Source: Achromobacter sp. HZ34 (GTDB lineage: Bacteria; Pseudomonadota; Gammaproteobacteria; Burkholderiales; Burkholderiaceae_B). Taken from it: 64,000 bases of DNA. Position 1 is the stretch's first letter; the number at the start of each line of letters is the position of its first letter. Where the stretch lies: assembly GCF_002209485.1 (NCBI RefSeq), contig NZ_NJIX01000001.1:1488001-1552000 (forward strand), in the 5' to 3' direction. Positions 27,791 through 36,683 of this stretch are shown piece by piece. Under the pieces are notes generated by a model. The model was not told the DNA's origin. It saw only the letters and a program-made list of their open reading frames with translations, and ran no database searches. Both the position numbers and the translations under genes were made by a program.

Positions 27791-28689
27791 CGTGGTCTCC
27801 GCAGGCGAAACATGCAATACGAGATGATCAGCGTGACGATCATCAGCACCACCGCCAGGGCCGACCCATAGCCGATGTTCAGCTCGGTGAAGGATGTGCG
27901 GTAGGCATACAGATTGAGGATTTCGGTAGCCGAGCCGGGCCCCCCGCCGGTTGCCGCGAAAATGGCCGCGAACGCCGACAAGGCAGTCATCATGCGCATG
28001 ATGACCACCACCACGATCGCGGGCCGGATCAAGGGCAAGGTGATGTACACGAAACGCTGCCACGGCCCCGCGCGGTCCAGCCGGGCCGCCTCGTAGATGT
28101 CCTCGGGCAGCGTGCTGAGCGTGGCCAGCAACACCAGGAAGGCAAAAGGCGTCCACTGCCACGTATGGATGGCGATGACGGAGATCAGCGCCATGCGCGG
28201 GTCGCCCAGCCAGTTATAGCTGCCGAGGCCCAAGGCGCGCGTGACCAGGTCGACCAGGCCGACGTCCGGCGCCAGCACCAGCGTGCGCCAGAACAGGCCC
28301 ACCACCACCGGCGCCAGCACGATGGGCAGGATGGCGCCCACCCGCAAGATGCCCTGCCCTTTCGGAATGCGCAGCACCAGCAACGCCAGCGACAATCCCA
28401 CGACGATCTGCAGCGCGACCGTGCTGCTGGTGTAGATGACGGTCAGCCACAGGGAATTCCAGAATCGTGGATCGCCCCCCATCTTGGTGTAGTTGTCCAG
28501 ACCGGCGAAGCCCGCCAGCCACGGCATGCTCATGTCCAGATGCTGCAGGCTGTTCCACAGCAGATAGACCAGCGGGGCGGTGGTGATGGCCAGCAGCAAC
28601 ACCAGCGCCGGCGCCAGCAACGCCAGGGCGAAGCGGCGTTCCTGCGCGGCCAGGGTGCGCGGCGCGTTTCCCGATTGCGCGTTTCCCAT
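27787..28689 (-). CDS. carbohydrate ABC transporter permease (MalF type)
   Basis: This 300-residue permease has a first TM at about residues 20-42 (FALALLAPALVLLLAITTAP), the FAGLDNYTKM segment typical of CUT1 permeases and the EAA loop YEAARLDRAGPWQRFVYITLP. It lies six bases after the binding-protein gene and overlaps the next permease by four bases. Confidence 0.93.
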   Translation of the reverse strand: MGNAQSGNAPRTLAAQERRFALALLAPALVLLLAITTAPLVYLLWNSLQHLDMSMPWLAGFAGLDNYTKMGGDPRFWNSLWLTVIYTSSTVALQIVVGLSLALLVLRIPKGQGILRVGAILPIVLAPVVVGLFWRTLVLAPDVGLVDLVTRALGLGSYNWLGDPRMALISVIAIHTWQWTPFAFLVLLATLSTLPEDIYEAARLDRAGPWQRFVYITLPLIRPAIVVVVIMRMMTALSAFAAIFAATGGGPGSATEILNLYAYRTSFTELNIGYGSALAVVLMIVTLIISYCMFRLRRPR

Positions 28690-28695
28690 GACGCG

Positions 28696-30153
28696 TCAGC
28701 GCTTCATGAACTGGGCAATGCGGGTTTGCGCTTCGGCCAAGGACTCCTTGGAAGACTTTTGCCCCACCAGCGCCGACTGGATGGCCGTCGCCATGGTGTC
28801 GCCGATGGCCGGCCACTGCGGCACGCGCGGACGCCAGTCCACATCCGTGTCGTGTTCCAGCGAATCCAGCGCGGCCGCAATGAAGTTGTCGCCCGCGCCG
28901 GCCATCGCCGCCGCGAATTCCGCCGACTTCCAGCTCGACAGCCGGTTCAGCCCGGACCGCTTGGCGGGCCCCTTGAATTTCCAGGAAGTGCGCGCCTGCG
29001 TCTCGGCCGCGGCGGCCCAGCTGATGAAGAGCCAGGTGGCGGCCTGCGCGCGCGGCTTGAGCGCCGCATTGATGGGAAAGCCCCAGTTCCAGATCGAGGT
29101 GACGCGTTTGCCAGCCGGCCCCTTGGGCCAGCGCGCATAGGCAATCTTGCCGACCACGCGCGATTTTTCTGGATTGTTGATGACCGCGGCGGAGGAGTGC
29201 GCGTCGATATAGCACCCCAGCGTGCCTTGCGAGAACGCGTCGGCGATATCCGGCCAGTTCCAGTTGCGCACAGCCGGCGGCGCGTACTGGCCCAGCGCCT
29301 TCACATACCAATCCAGCGCTTCGACAGCCTTGGGGCTGTCCACCTTCAACACCCCCCCGTCGAACCAGTCGCCACCGAAACCCCTGAACAGCGACGGGTA
29401 GATATACATATTCTGTCCGGCACCCGCGAAGCCGCGCAGCGCCAGCCCATACATGCGGCTGGACGGATCGGTCAGCGCCTTGGCATTGGCAAGCAGTTCC
29501 TCATAGGTCTCCGCCGGCTTCAGACCCTTGGCGGCGTACAGGTCCTCGCGATACACCTGCACCGTGACTTCGCCATCGTAGGGAATGCCATAAGGCTTGC
29601 CGTCGATGGAGTCGGCGTCGCGCCAGGCCTTGAAAATGTCGTCGTAGTCGAACCAGGCCTTGTCGGTCAGGGCGGGATCGTTCAGGAAGCGGTCCAGCGG
29701 CTCGACCCATTTGTTGGCCGCGTAGAGCGGGTAATACATGGGATCGGCGGCATGCGTGGCATACGTGCCCGTGCGCGAGGACAGGTCCAGCATGGCCTTC
29801 TGGCGAATCTGCCCGGGCGGCACTTTTTCCATCCGCACCTTCACGCCCGTCAAGGCCTCGAACTGCGGTACCAGGTCGACCAGGTTGTCGAAGTAGCTGG
29901 CGGGGATGACGGCGACCGTGATCGATTCGCCTTCGGCCTGGCGCCAGTTGATCCTGGCCTGCTTGTAGGGGCCCAGGTCGTCGGTCCCGGCTTGGGCGGC
30001 GGGGGCCGCGGGTTGGGCCCAGGCGCTGCCCAGCGGCAGCATCGTGGAGCCCCCCAGGGCCAGCGCACCCAGGCCGGCCGCCTGCTTGAGAACCGTGCGC
30101 CGCGTGGGGTCGCTGACGCCATCCGGACGAATGGAAGCGGGGAAAGTCTTCAA
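28696..30153 (-). CDS. ABC transporter extracellular substrate-binding protein, Tat-exported
   Basis: The 485-residue protein has a twin-arginine signal (TRRTVLKQAAGLGALALGG) ending near AWAQPA, so it is exported folded. The mature part has the family features of bacterial extracellular solute-binding protein 1, with ITVAVIPASYFDNLVDLVPQ and SIDGKPYGIPYDGEV. It is the first gene of the six-gene unit and would capture the substrate later desulfated by the sulfatase. A LacI-type operator lies 79 bases upstream. Confidence 0.92.
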   Translation of the reverse strand: MKTFPASIRPDGVSDPTRRTVLKQAAGLGALALGGSTMLPLGSAWAQPAAPAAQAGTDDLGPYKQARINWRQAEGESITVAVIPASYFDNLVDLVPQFEALTGVKVRMEKVPPGQIRQKAMLDLSSRTGTYATHAADPMYYPLYAANKWVEPLDRFLNDPALTDKAWFDYDDIFKAWRDADSIDGKPYGIPYDGEVTVQVYREDLYAAKGLKPAETYEELLANAKALTDPSSRMYGLALRGFAGAGQNMYIYPSLFRGFGGDWFDGGVLKVDSPKAVEALDWYVKALGQYAPPAVRNWNWPDIADAFSQGTLGCYIDAHSSAAVINNPEKSRVVGKIAYARWPKGPAGKRVTSIWNWGFPINAALKPRAQAATWLFISWAAAAETQARTSWKFKGPAKRSGLNRLSSWKSAEFAAAMAGAGDNFIAAALDSLEHDTDVDWRPRVPQWPAIGDTMATAIQSALVGQKSSKESLAEAQTRIAQFMKR

Positions 30154-30231
30154 GAGCGTCTCCTCGTGAATTTCCGCGCGACTGGCGCCGGGCGGCTCGT
30201 TTCACCGTTCTATGCGACCCACGGCTTTTCA

Positions 30232-30245
30232 TGTAAACGATTACA
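30232..30245. promoter_or_regulatory. LacI-family operator 1
   Basis: TGTAA-ACGA-TTACA has perfect 5-bp arms around the central CG that is typical for LacI-family operators. It lies 79 bases before the binding-protein start. Confidence 0.65.
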
Positions 30246-30334
30246 GATGAATTTATCAGCGTCGTCGTGAGAGAACAATAGGAAGGACTTAGGAGTTTCC
30301 CGCAGTCCACCGCCTGCCCTGGACGTGGTTATCA

Positions 30335-30348
30335 TGTAATCGATTGCA
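30335..30348. promoter_or_regulatory. LacI-family operator 2
   Basis: TGTAA-TCGA-TTGCA matches operator 1 except for one arm base, with the same central CG. It lies 40 bases before the lacI-type start, fitting autoregulation. The two centres are 103 bases apart, which could allow looping. Confidence 0.6.
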
Positions 30349-30387
30349 CTGAGTCTTTGGCCGTGCCTCTGTTTATAATTCCGTGCT

Positions 30388-31455
30388 ATGCCCGAACCGT
30401 CCCGAGATTCCCAAGACCCTCCAGGCTCGCAAGGCGAAGAAACCCGCAACCGGGCGGCCGCCCGGGATGTGGCGCGGCTGGCCGGCGTGTCCACGGCGAC
30501 CGTGTCGCGCGCCCTCAACACCCCGGACCAAGTGGATCCGGACACGCGCCGGCGCGTGCTGGACGCGGCTGCCAAGCTGCGTTACGTCCCGCATGGCGCG
30601 GCCCGATCGCTACGCAGCCATCGCAGCAAGATGATAGGCGCGGTGGTGCCCTCTTTCGACTACGCCCTGTATGCGCGCACCACCAGCGCCATCCACCAGT
30701 ATCTGGACGAACGCGGCTATTCCCTGGTCCTGGCCGAGCAGCATTACGACCTGTCCGCGGAAGTCCGCGTGGCCAGCCAGTTGATACAGCATGGCGTCGA
30801 TGCCTTCGTCTTCGTCGGCCTGGACCACGATCCCGCGCTGTTCGCGCTGCTGGAGGACTATGGCCGGCCATATGTGCTGACATGGGGCGTCGATCCCCTG
30901 CGCCGCCATCCCAGCATAGGTTTCGACAACCAGGCGGCGACGTTTGCCGTCACGCAACACCTGCTGCGCCTGGGACATCGCAAATTCGGCCTGTTGAGCG
31001 CCCCCTTGCCCGGCAACGACCGGGCGCTGACGCGGGGCGCGGGTGTGCGGCAAGCCCTGGCCGAGCACGGCCTGGCACTCGATGCACCCTACGTGCAGTA
31101 CGCGCCGATTTCCCTGAAGGCCGCCGAAGATGCGATGTATCGCCTGCTGGCGCTGCCCGCCCCCCCTACCGCCGTGATCGCCACCAACGACGTGTTCGCG
31201 GTGGGCGGCATGATGGCCTGCCGTCATGCGGGTGTGCGGATACCGGATGACATATCCATCACCGGCGTGGACAACACGGATCTCGGCGCCACCCAGACGC
31301 CGGGGCTGACGAGCATCGCCACTCCCATCACGGAAATCGGCCGGGCGGCTGCCGCCCAGTTGGTGGCCCGCCTGAATGGCCAGGACTGTGAAGCCTTCCA
31401 GTCATTTCCTGTCGAGGTCGTACACCGCGGCAGCACGGCGCCGCCGCGGCGTTAA
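30388..31455 (+). CDS. LacI family regulator of the sulfatase/ABC cassette
   Basis: This 355-residue regulator has an N-terminal helix-turn-helix after a short polar leader (ARDVARLAGVSTATVSRALN) and a hinge segment (VPHGAARSLRSHRSKMIGAVV). A periplasmic-binding-protein-like effector domain follows, ending with ISITGVDNTDLGATQTPGLTSI. It is divergent from the importer operon, and two matching operators lie between. The inducer is presumably the imported sulfated compound or its product; this is inference. Confidence 0.93.
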   Translation: MPEPSRDSQDPPGSQGEETRNRAAARDVARLAGVSTATVSRALNTPDQVDPDTRRRVLDAAAKLRYVPHGAARSLRSHRSKMIGAVVPSFDYALYARTTSAIHQYLDERGYSLVLAEQHYDLSAEVRVASQLIQHGVDAFVFVGLDHDPALFALLEDYGRPYVLTWGVDPLRRHPSIGFDNQAATFAVTQHLLRLGHRKFGLLSAPLPGNDRALTRGAGVRQALAEHGLALDAPYVQYAPISLKAAEDAMYRLLALPAPPTAVIATNDVFAVGGMMACRHAGVRIPDDISITGVDNTDLGATQTPGLTSIATPITEIGRAAAAQLVARLNGQDCEAFQSFPVEVVHRGSTAPPRR

Positions 31456-31529
31456 GGCTGTGCTCGCCGGTGGGTTCTGACCTCCGCGCCCGCAGCGGGT
31501 GCCGCCATCCGGCACCGCACGATGGCCTT

Positions 31530-31835
31530 TCAGGCCGGGGGCGCCGATTCCGGATTGTCCGTATCGTGTTCTTTGGTCTGCAGCTTGTTGTCGCGGGCGA
31601 AGTCCACCACGAACTTCCAGGCCAGGGGTTCCAGTTCACGCAGGCGTTCGTCGACGACGACGCTGCGATTGCCGTCGACGATGACAGGCAGGACGTAGGG
31701 TGAGTACGTGATATGGCTGGGCGCCATGCCAGGCGGACGGAATTGCGCCATGACGCCGGCCAGGCGCTCCGCCCAGTCGCTGGGGCGGAAGCGATGACCG
31801 TCTTCCGTGACACCGAGGATAAAAAGTTGTCGCAC
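31530..31835 (-). CDS. DUF3579 domain protein
   Basis: This 101-residue protein (FILGVTEDGHRFRPSDWAERLAGV, PVIVDGNRSVVVDERLRELEP) matches the small DUF3579 family of beta-proteobacteria. Its function is not known. It is divergent from argF, a common arrangement in the group. The C-terminus is charged and Pro-rich. Confidence 0.85.
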   Translation of the reverse strand: MRQLFILGVTEDGHRFRPSDWAERLAGVMAQFRPPGMAPSHITYSPYVLPVIVDGNRSVVVDERLRELEPLAWKFVVDFARDNKLQTKEHDTDNPESAPPA

Positions 31836-32182
31836 GCGGAATACCGTTGATTTGCTACCTGGGACGGATGCATGAAGCGCCCGGGTGGGACGCCCTCGAT
31901 CATCCGAGCCGCGCTGCGGATTGTATATGATAGGCCTTCACTCTTCATTTTCAGCCCGCTCCGCCCGCCTGCATGCCGGGCCTGGAGCAAGGCCCGGACC
32001 CGCCACGAGGCGCGCAACGAGCCACGGCTTCGCAGCACAAAACCGCGCGCAATGCCGGCAATTTCACGTAAGAAGCCCATTTTTCGCCGCAAAAACGCCG
32101 AGCTAGGGCTTTTTCATGCGGACAAGGCATAATGAGCACCCCACCCATGAGGTGGCGCGGCCTCAACGACCTGCAAATCATC
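31836..32182. other. intergenic region DUF3579/argF
   Basis: The 347-base divergent region has no recognisable gene. Sequence near 32132 contains an in-frame alternative argF start. I found no convincing ArgR box. Confidence 0.5.
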
Positions 32183-33124
32183 ATGACGACAGCCAGCACC
32201 CAAAACGGCCCTCTGCGGCATTTCCTCCAAGTGCGTGACTTTTCGGCCTCCGAGCTTAACTATGTGTTCGATCGCGCAAAACTGATCAAGGACAAGTTCA
32301 AGCGCTACGAACCGCACATGACCTTGCACGATCGCACCTTGGCGATGGTGTTCGAGAAGGCCAGCACCCGCACCCGCGTTTCCTTCGAAGCGGGGATGTA
32401 CCAGATGGGCGGGTCGGTCATCAACCTGACCTCCAACGATTCCCAGCTGGGCCGCTCCGAGCCCATCGAGGACACCGCGCGCGTCATCTCGCGCATGGTC
32501 GACATCGTGATGATCCGTACGTTCGAGCAGACCCGCATCGAACGCTTCGCCTCGCATTCGCGCGTGCCCGTGATCAATGGGCTGACCAACGAATACCACC
32601 CCTGCCAGATCCTGGCCGACATCTTCACGTACATCGAGCACCGCGGCCCCATCGCCGGCAAGATCGTGGCCTGGGTGGGCGACGCCAACAATATGGCCTA
32701 TGCCTGGCTGCAGGCGGCCGAGCTGCTGGGTTTCACCCTGCACGTGTCCACGCCGTCGGGTTACGAGCTGGAGCCGGCCCGCATCGGCACACCGCCGGCA
32801 TCGGTGCTGCGCCAGTTCAAGGATCCGATGCAGGCCTGCGAAGGCGCTCACCTGGTGACGACGGACGTGTGGACCAGCATGGGTTACGAGGCGGAGAACG
32901 AACAGCGCCGCGCCGACTTCGCCGACTGGTGCGTGGATACCGAAATGATGCAGGTCGCCGCGCCCGATGCCCTATTCATGCACTGCCTGCCCGCCCATCG
33001 CGGCGAGGAAGTCACGGGCGAAGTCATCGACGGCCCGCAAAGCGTGGTGTGGGATGAAGCGGAAAACCGCCTGCACGTGCAGAAAGCCCTGATGGAATTC
33101 CTGTTGCTGGGCCGCCTGGACTGA
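32183..33124 (+). CDS. argF: ornithine carbamoyltransferase
   Basis: The 313-residue enzyme is read from MTTASTQNG; an ATG at 32132 with AAGG upstream would add 17 residues and cannot be excluded. The carbamoyl phosphate site FEKASTRTRVSFE, the HPCQILAD motif, the ornithine loop region and HCLPAHRGEE near the C-terminus are all present. It makes citrulline from ornithine in arginine synthesis. argG lies 12 kb away. A strong terminator follows. Confidence 0.96.
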   Translation: MTTASTQNGPLRHFLQVRDFSASELNYVFDRAKLIKDKFKRYEPHMTLHDRTLAMVFEKASTRTRVSFEAGMYQMGGSVINLTSNDSQLGRSEPIEDTARVISRMVDIVMIRTFEQTRIERFASHSRVPVINGLTNEYHPCQILADIFTYIEHRGPIAGKIVAWVGDANNMAYAWLQAAELLGFTLHVSTPSGYELEPARIGTPPASVLRQFKDPMQACEGAHLVTTDVWTSMGYEAENEQRRADFADWCVDTEMMQVAAPDALFMHCLPAHRGEEVTGEVIDGPQSVVWDEAENRLHVQKALMEFLLLGRLD

Positions 33125-33186
33125 TACTTCGTTCGGGCAGCTTTCCCGGATAAACCCGGGAATCGCCATGCCGCTTGCCGCAACGG

Positions 33187-33226
33187 CCAAAGACAACGCC
33201 CCGCTCTGCCGGGGCGTTGTCTTTGG
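33187..33226. terminator. strong terminator after argF
   Basis: A perfect 17-bp stem begins with CCAAAGACAACGCCCCG and has a six-base loop. It lies between argF and the convergent SDR gene and can serve both. Confidence 0.85.
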
Positions 33227-33299
33227 CGGCGCCGGGCCAACATCGCCCGCGCCGACCCGGACCCATTGACAGGTAAACGATCCGCGCGAGTTGCGCCGC

Positions 33300-34049
33300 T
33301 CAGACCTGGGCCATGCCGCCGTCGACGAAGAACTCGATGCCGTTGACGAAGCTGGCGGCGTCGGAAGCCAGGAAGGCCACTGCCTTGCCGATTTCCTCGG
33401 GTTCGCCGATGCGGCCGAGCGGCACCTGGGCGGCCAGGGCGTCGAACAGGCCCTGGCGTGCTTCATCGGGCACCAGGCCACCCAGGCCGGGGGTGCGCAC
33501 CGGACCGGGGCTGACGGCGTTGACACGGATGCCGCGGTCTTTCAGGTCAAGCGCCCAGGAGCGGGCGAAGTTACGCACTGCCGCCTTGCTGGCGCTGTAG
33601 ACGCTGAAATTGGCGGTGCCCTTGATCGACGTGGTCGACGACGTCAGGATGATGGACGCGCCATCGACCAGCAGCGGCAGCGCCTTCTGCACCGTGAACA
33701 GCACACCGCGCACATTGGTGCCAAAGATGCGATCGAAATGCTCCTCGGTGATGGCGCCCAGCGGCATCATGTCGCCGCCGCCGGCATTGGCGAACAGGAT
33801 GTCGAGCTTGCCCGCGGTCTTGGCGATCTGGGCGTAGACCGCATCCAGGTCGGACAGCTTGGAGGCGTCGGCAGGGATGGCGGTGGCGCCCGCGCCGATG
33901 GTGGCCACGGCGGCGTCGAGTTCCGCCTGGCGGCGGCCGGTGATGAAGACACGCGCGCCTTGCGCCGCCAGTTCCCGCGCGGCCGCCAGGCCGATGCCGG
34001 TGCTGCCGCCGGTGACCAGGGCGATCTTGCCATTCAGTTGCTTGTTCAT
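33300..34049 (-). CDS. short-chain dehydrogenase/reductase
   Basis: This 249-residue SDR has VTGGSTGIGLAAA, the NADP-preferring Arg in FITGRRQAELD, LFANAGGGD, the catalytic Ser in LTSSTTSIKG and YSASKAAVRN. GGAGCAAG precedes the ATG at 34049. It is divergent from a LysR gene and probably controlled by it. The substrate is not predictable; many close relatives act as broad alcohol or carbonyl reductases. Confidence 0.9.
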   Translation of the reverse strand: MNKQLNGKIALVTGGSTGIGLAAARELAAQGARVFITGRRQAELDAAVATIGAGATAIPADASKLSDLDAVYAQIAKTAGKLDILFANAGGGDMMPLGAITEEHFDRIFGTNVRGVLFTVQKALPLLVDGASIILTSSTTSIKGTANFSVYSASKAAVRNFARSWALDLKDRGIRVNAVSPGPVRTPGLGGLVPDEARQGLFDALAAQVPLGRIGEPEEIGKAVAFLASDAASFVNGIEFFVDGGMAQV

Positions 34050-34179
34050 GTCTTGCTCCGTTGCGTAAGTTTGTGGATCAGTCGATCGGGATTTGGGTAT
34101 CGATGCGCCCGGGCCGGTTTTGGCTGCCTGTCCTGCGACGCGTCGTTCAGTGCATGGGTGAACTTTAGCGCCGCCGGAT

Positions 34180-34200
34180 TTATTGATAAATATCGAATAA
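34180..34200. promoter_or_regulatory. LysR-type box between SDR and LysR genes
   Basis: TTATT-N11-AATAA is a perfect dyad with the T-N11-A spacing of LysR regulators. It lies 130 bases from the SDR start and 86 from the LysR start. Confidence 0.5.
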
Positions 34201-34285
34201 GCTAAATGACTATCCATGGCCATGTACAATCTTGGCGGCAGGTGGTTTTTTCCTTGCAGGCAGCGGAACCGAGGACGAGGCTCGA

Positions 34286-35203
34286 ATGGATCAGTTATTG
34301 GCAATGCGCGCGTTCGCCCGCGTGGTGGAAGCAGGCAGCTTCACCCGGGCGGCGGATTCCCTGGACATGCCCAACGCGACCATGAGCAAGCTGGTGCAGG
34401 ATCTGGAGGCGCACCTGGGAACGCGCCTGCTGCAGCGGACCACGCGGCGGGTGACGGTGACGCCCGAGGGTCAGGACTACTACGCCAAGGCCACGCGCGT
34501 GCTGCGCGATATCGAAGACATCGACACGTCGTTCAACGTGGCGCGCGGCAAACCGCGCGGGCATCTGCGCATCGACGTCGGTGGCTCCACCGCGCGCGAC
34601 GTGCTGATTCCGCTGCTGCCGGATTTCCTTGGCCGCTATCCGGACATCCGCATCGACCTGGGGGTATCGGACCGCGCGGTGGACCTGATCGGCGATAACG
34701 TCGACTGCGTCATCCGTGGCGGCCCGCTCGACAATTCGTCGCTGGTCGCGCGGCATATCGGCGATGCCAGCATGGTCACGTGCGCGACGCCGGGCTATCT
34801 GAAGCAATTCGGCGTGCCCGCTTATCCGGAGGAGCTGAAGAACGGGCACCGCCTGGTCAGCTATGTCTCGACGCAGAACGGCCGCGCCATGCCCTTCCGG
34901 TTCCTGCGCGACGGCGAGCGCAGCGAGATCAAGATCGATCACCGCATCGGCATCAACGAGAGCAATGCCCACACGGCGGCCGCCGTGGCCGGCATAGGGA
35001 TCATCCAGACCTTCACCTATGCGGTGGATGCGGCGCTCAAGGACGGCACGCTGGTGGAGATCCTGAAAAAATGGCGCCCGCCGGCCTACCCTTTCCATGT
35101 GGTGTACCCGCAGAACCGCTACGTGACGCACCGGCTGCGGGTCTTCATCGACTGGCTGGTGGAGAGCTTTCCCGGCAAGGTGCGCGGGACGGCGCGCCGG
35201 TGA
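34286..35203 (+). CDS. LysR family regulator
   Basis: The 305-residue regulator starts at MDQLLAMRAFARVVEAGSF, with the helix-turn-helix FTRAADSLDMPNATMSKLVQ and a substrate-binding domain (GHLRIDVGGSTARDVLIPLL). An ATG 18 codons upstream is in frame but gives a non-family leader. It is divergent from the SDR gene and belongs to the CrgA-like subgroup of repressors and activators. Confidence 0.92.
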   Translation: MDQLLAMRAFARVVEAGSFTRAADSLDMPNATMSKLVQDLEAHLGTRLLQRTTRRVTVTPEGQDYYAKATRVLRDIEDIDTSFNVARGKPRGHLRIDVGGSTARDVLIPLLPDFLGRYPDIRIDLGVSDRAVDLIGDNVDCVIRGGPLDNSSLVARHIGDASMVTCATPGYLKQFGVPAYPEELKNGHRLVSYVSTQNGRAMPFRFLRDGERSEIKIDHRIGINESNAHTAAAVAGIGIIQTFTYAVDAALKDGTLVEILKKWRPPAYPFHVVYPQNRYVTHRLRVFIDWLVESFPGKVRGTARR

Positions 35204-35247
35204 TCCGGCCACCGCGCGATTTGGTAAGGCAAGGGTCTTTAGAAAAA

Positions 35248-35272
35248 AAAGGGTTTTTTATAAAACCCCTTT
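35248..35272. terminator. AT-rich hairpin between convergent LysR and GST genes
   Basis: AAGGGTTTT and AAAACCCCTT pair around a short T/A loop; A and T runs flank both sides, suiting termination in both directions. Confidence 0.6.
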
Positions 35273-35309
35273 GAAAAAATCCTTGCTCGATCCGAAACGG
35301 CGGGATGGG

Positions 35310-35915
35310 TCAGGCGGTGGCCAAGGCCTGGGTGTCGAACTGGGTTGCGAAGGCCGCGCTGGGGCGCGCTACGCAACGGTCGACCCAGGCGTCGATCAGC
35401 GGGTCGCCCGGCTTGCCCGCCCAGGCATAGGCCGAATGCACCAGCAGATCGGCCGCCGTGCACGTGTCGCCCAGCAGGAAGTCACGGCCCGTCAACGCGT
35501 CCCGCAGCCGCGCTTCGGCCTCGGTCTTGGTACGGAAGGTACGCACCAGCGCGGGATGTTGGAGGTTGGCGTAGCCCAGGGTGATGAGCGGTTCCAGCAC
35601 GCCGGCATACCAGGCGAACCAGCTGAGATAGGCGCCGCGCCGAGGATCGTCGAGCGGGATGCCGAGGCCGGTCTTGGGAAAGCGATCGGCCAGGTATTGC
35701 ATGATCGCCGCCGACTCCCAGATCTGCTGGCCGTCTTCCACCAGCAGCGGCACCTTGCCGTCTGGATGCGGGTTGCGCGGATCGCGCGCGCCGGAGCCGT
35801 CCAGGCGCTCGATGGTGACGATCTTTACCTCGACGTCGTCCAGCGCGTCCAACTCATGAAGCAGCCCAAGCACACGGGTGGAACGGCTGCGAGGGGAATG
35901 GAAAAACGTCAGCAC
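35310..35915 (-). CDS. glutathione S-transferase
   Basis: The 201-residue protein is read from a GTG at 35915 with AAGGAG before it. The thioredoxin-like N-terminal half has FFHSPRSRSTRVLG and GKVPLLVEDGQQIWESAAI, the glutathione-binding Glu-Ser. The helical C-terminal domain has FLLGDTCTAADLLVHSAYAW. It conjugates or reduces substrates with glutathione in the cytoplasm; substrate is unknown. It is divergent from the ankyrin-like gene. Confidence 0.9.
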   Translation of the reverse strand: MLTFFHSPRSRSTRVLGLLHELDALDDVEVKIVTIERLDGSGARDPRNPHPDGKVPLLVEDGQQIWESAAIMQYLADRFPKTGLGIPLDDPRRGAYLSWFAWYAGVLEPLITLGYANLQHPALVRTFRTKTEAEARLRDALTGRDFLLGDTCTAADLLVHSAYAWAGKPGDPLIDAWVDRCVARPSAAFATQFDTQALATA

Positions 35916-36042
35916 GGTAAGCTCCTTGAATGGTTGGTCGAGGCAGGTAATATAGCCAGCGCTACTGCCAGTTTCTGTCAGTAGTGAGCGACAGATTGGC
36001 CTGGCTCGACTGCGGACCAGCCCCACATCGGAGAGAAACAGC

Positions 36043-36642
36043 GTGGACGGAATGCTCAAGGAGGTGGAACTTGCGTATGACAACGCCAAGGAGGGCCGGT
36101 GGGACCGGGTCATGGCCGGATGGGAGCAATTCCCCGTCCTCGCTCGTCGCTGCAGCCGCTACCGCAAGCCTTCATCCGGCTGGACCTTCCTGCATCAGGC
36201 CGCTTATTTCGGTGACGAGGCAGCGAGCCGGCTCCTGATCCGCTGGGGCGCACGGATAGGACATGTAGCAGGCATCGCCGCCGACACCGGCGGCAACGGC
36301 GGCAGTGGCAACAGCTGCGCCAGCCAGACCCCAGCGGATGTCGCTGAAGAACGTGGCCATGCCGCTCTCGCAAGCTTGCTGCGCGCGGCCAATCTGGACG
36401 ACCGGAAACTCTATGCCGCCCCGACCGATGACGACCTGCTACCCAGTAGTTGCCACTGGGACGAAGCCGCCGAGCGCCGCGCGGCGGAACCCATGCTGGT
36501 CAGCTACGGCGGCGGCATCGTCAAGATCCCCAAGGGCTCCCGCCATTTCGTCGACGCCTTCGACCGCACCCTGATCGGCTGGCACGGCACCTTCGACCCG
36601 CCGCTCGACATGGGCGGATACCCTGCTGTCGGCATCCGATAA
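36043..36642 (+). CDS. ankyrin-repeat-like protein of unknown function
   Basis: The 199-residue product is read from a GTG at 36043 behind GGAGAG; ATG at 36052 is an alternative. One ankyrin-type unit is visible (SGWTFLHQAAYFGDEAASRLL), followed by a Gly/Asn/Ser-rich insertion and a second partial unit (QTPADVAEERGHAALASLLR). The C-terminal 70 residues (VSYGGGIVKIPKGSRHFVDA) are not a domain I recognise. No signal peptide is seen. Such small ankyrin proteins sometimes act as binding partners or immunity proteins, but nothing adjacent supports that here. Confidence 0.7.
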   Translation: MDGMLKEVELAYDNAKEGRWDRVMAGWEQFPVLARRCSRYRKPSSGWTFLHQAAYFGDEAASRLLIRWGARIGHVAGIAADTGGNGGSGNSCASQTPADVAEERGHAALASLLRAANLDDRKLYAAPTDDDLLPSSCHWDEAAERRAAEPMLVSYGGGIVKIPKGSRHFVDAFDRTLIGWHGTFDPPLDMGGYPAVGIR

Positions 36643-36683
36643 TCGCCTCGTGTTGGCCCCGCTCCAAAGCCCCGCGGAGGTGC

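Noticed and set aside
27778-30270. An 830-codon plus-strand open frame
   Set aside because: It covers the ABC permease and binding-protein genes in antisense and has no recognisable domain.
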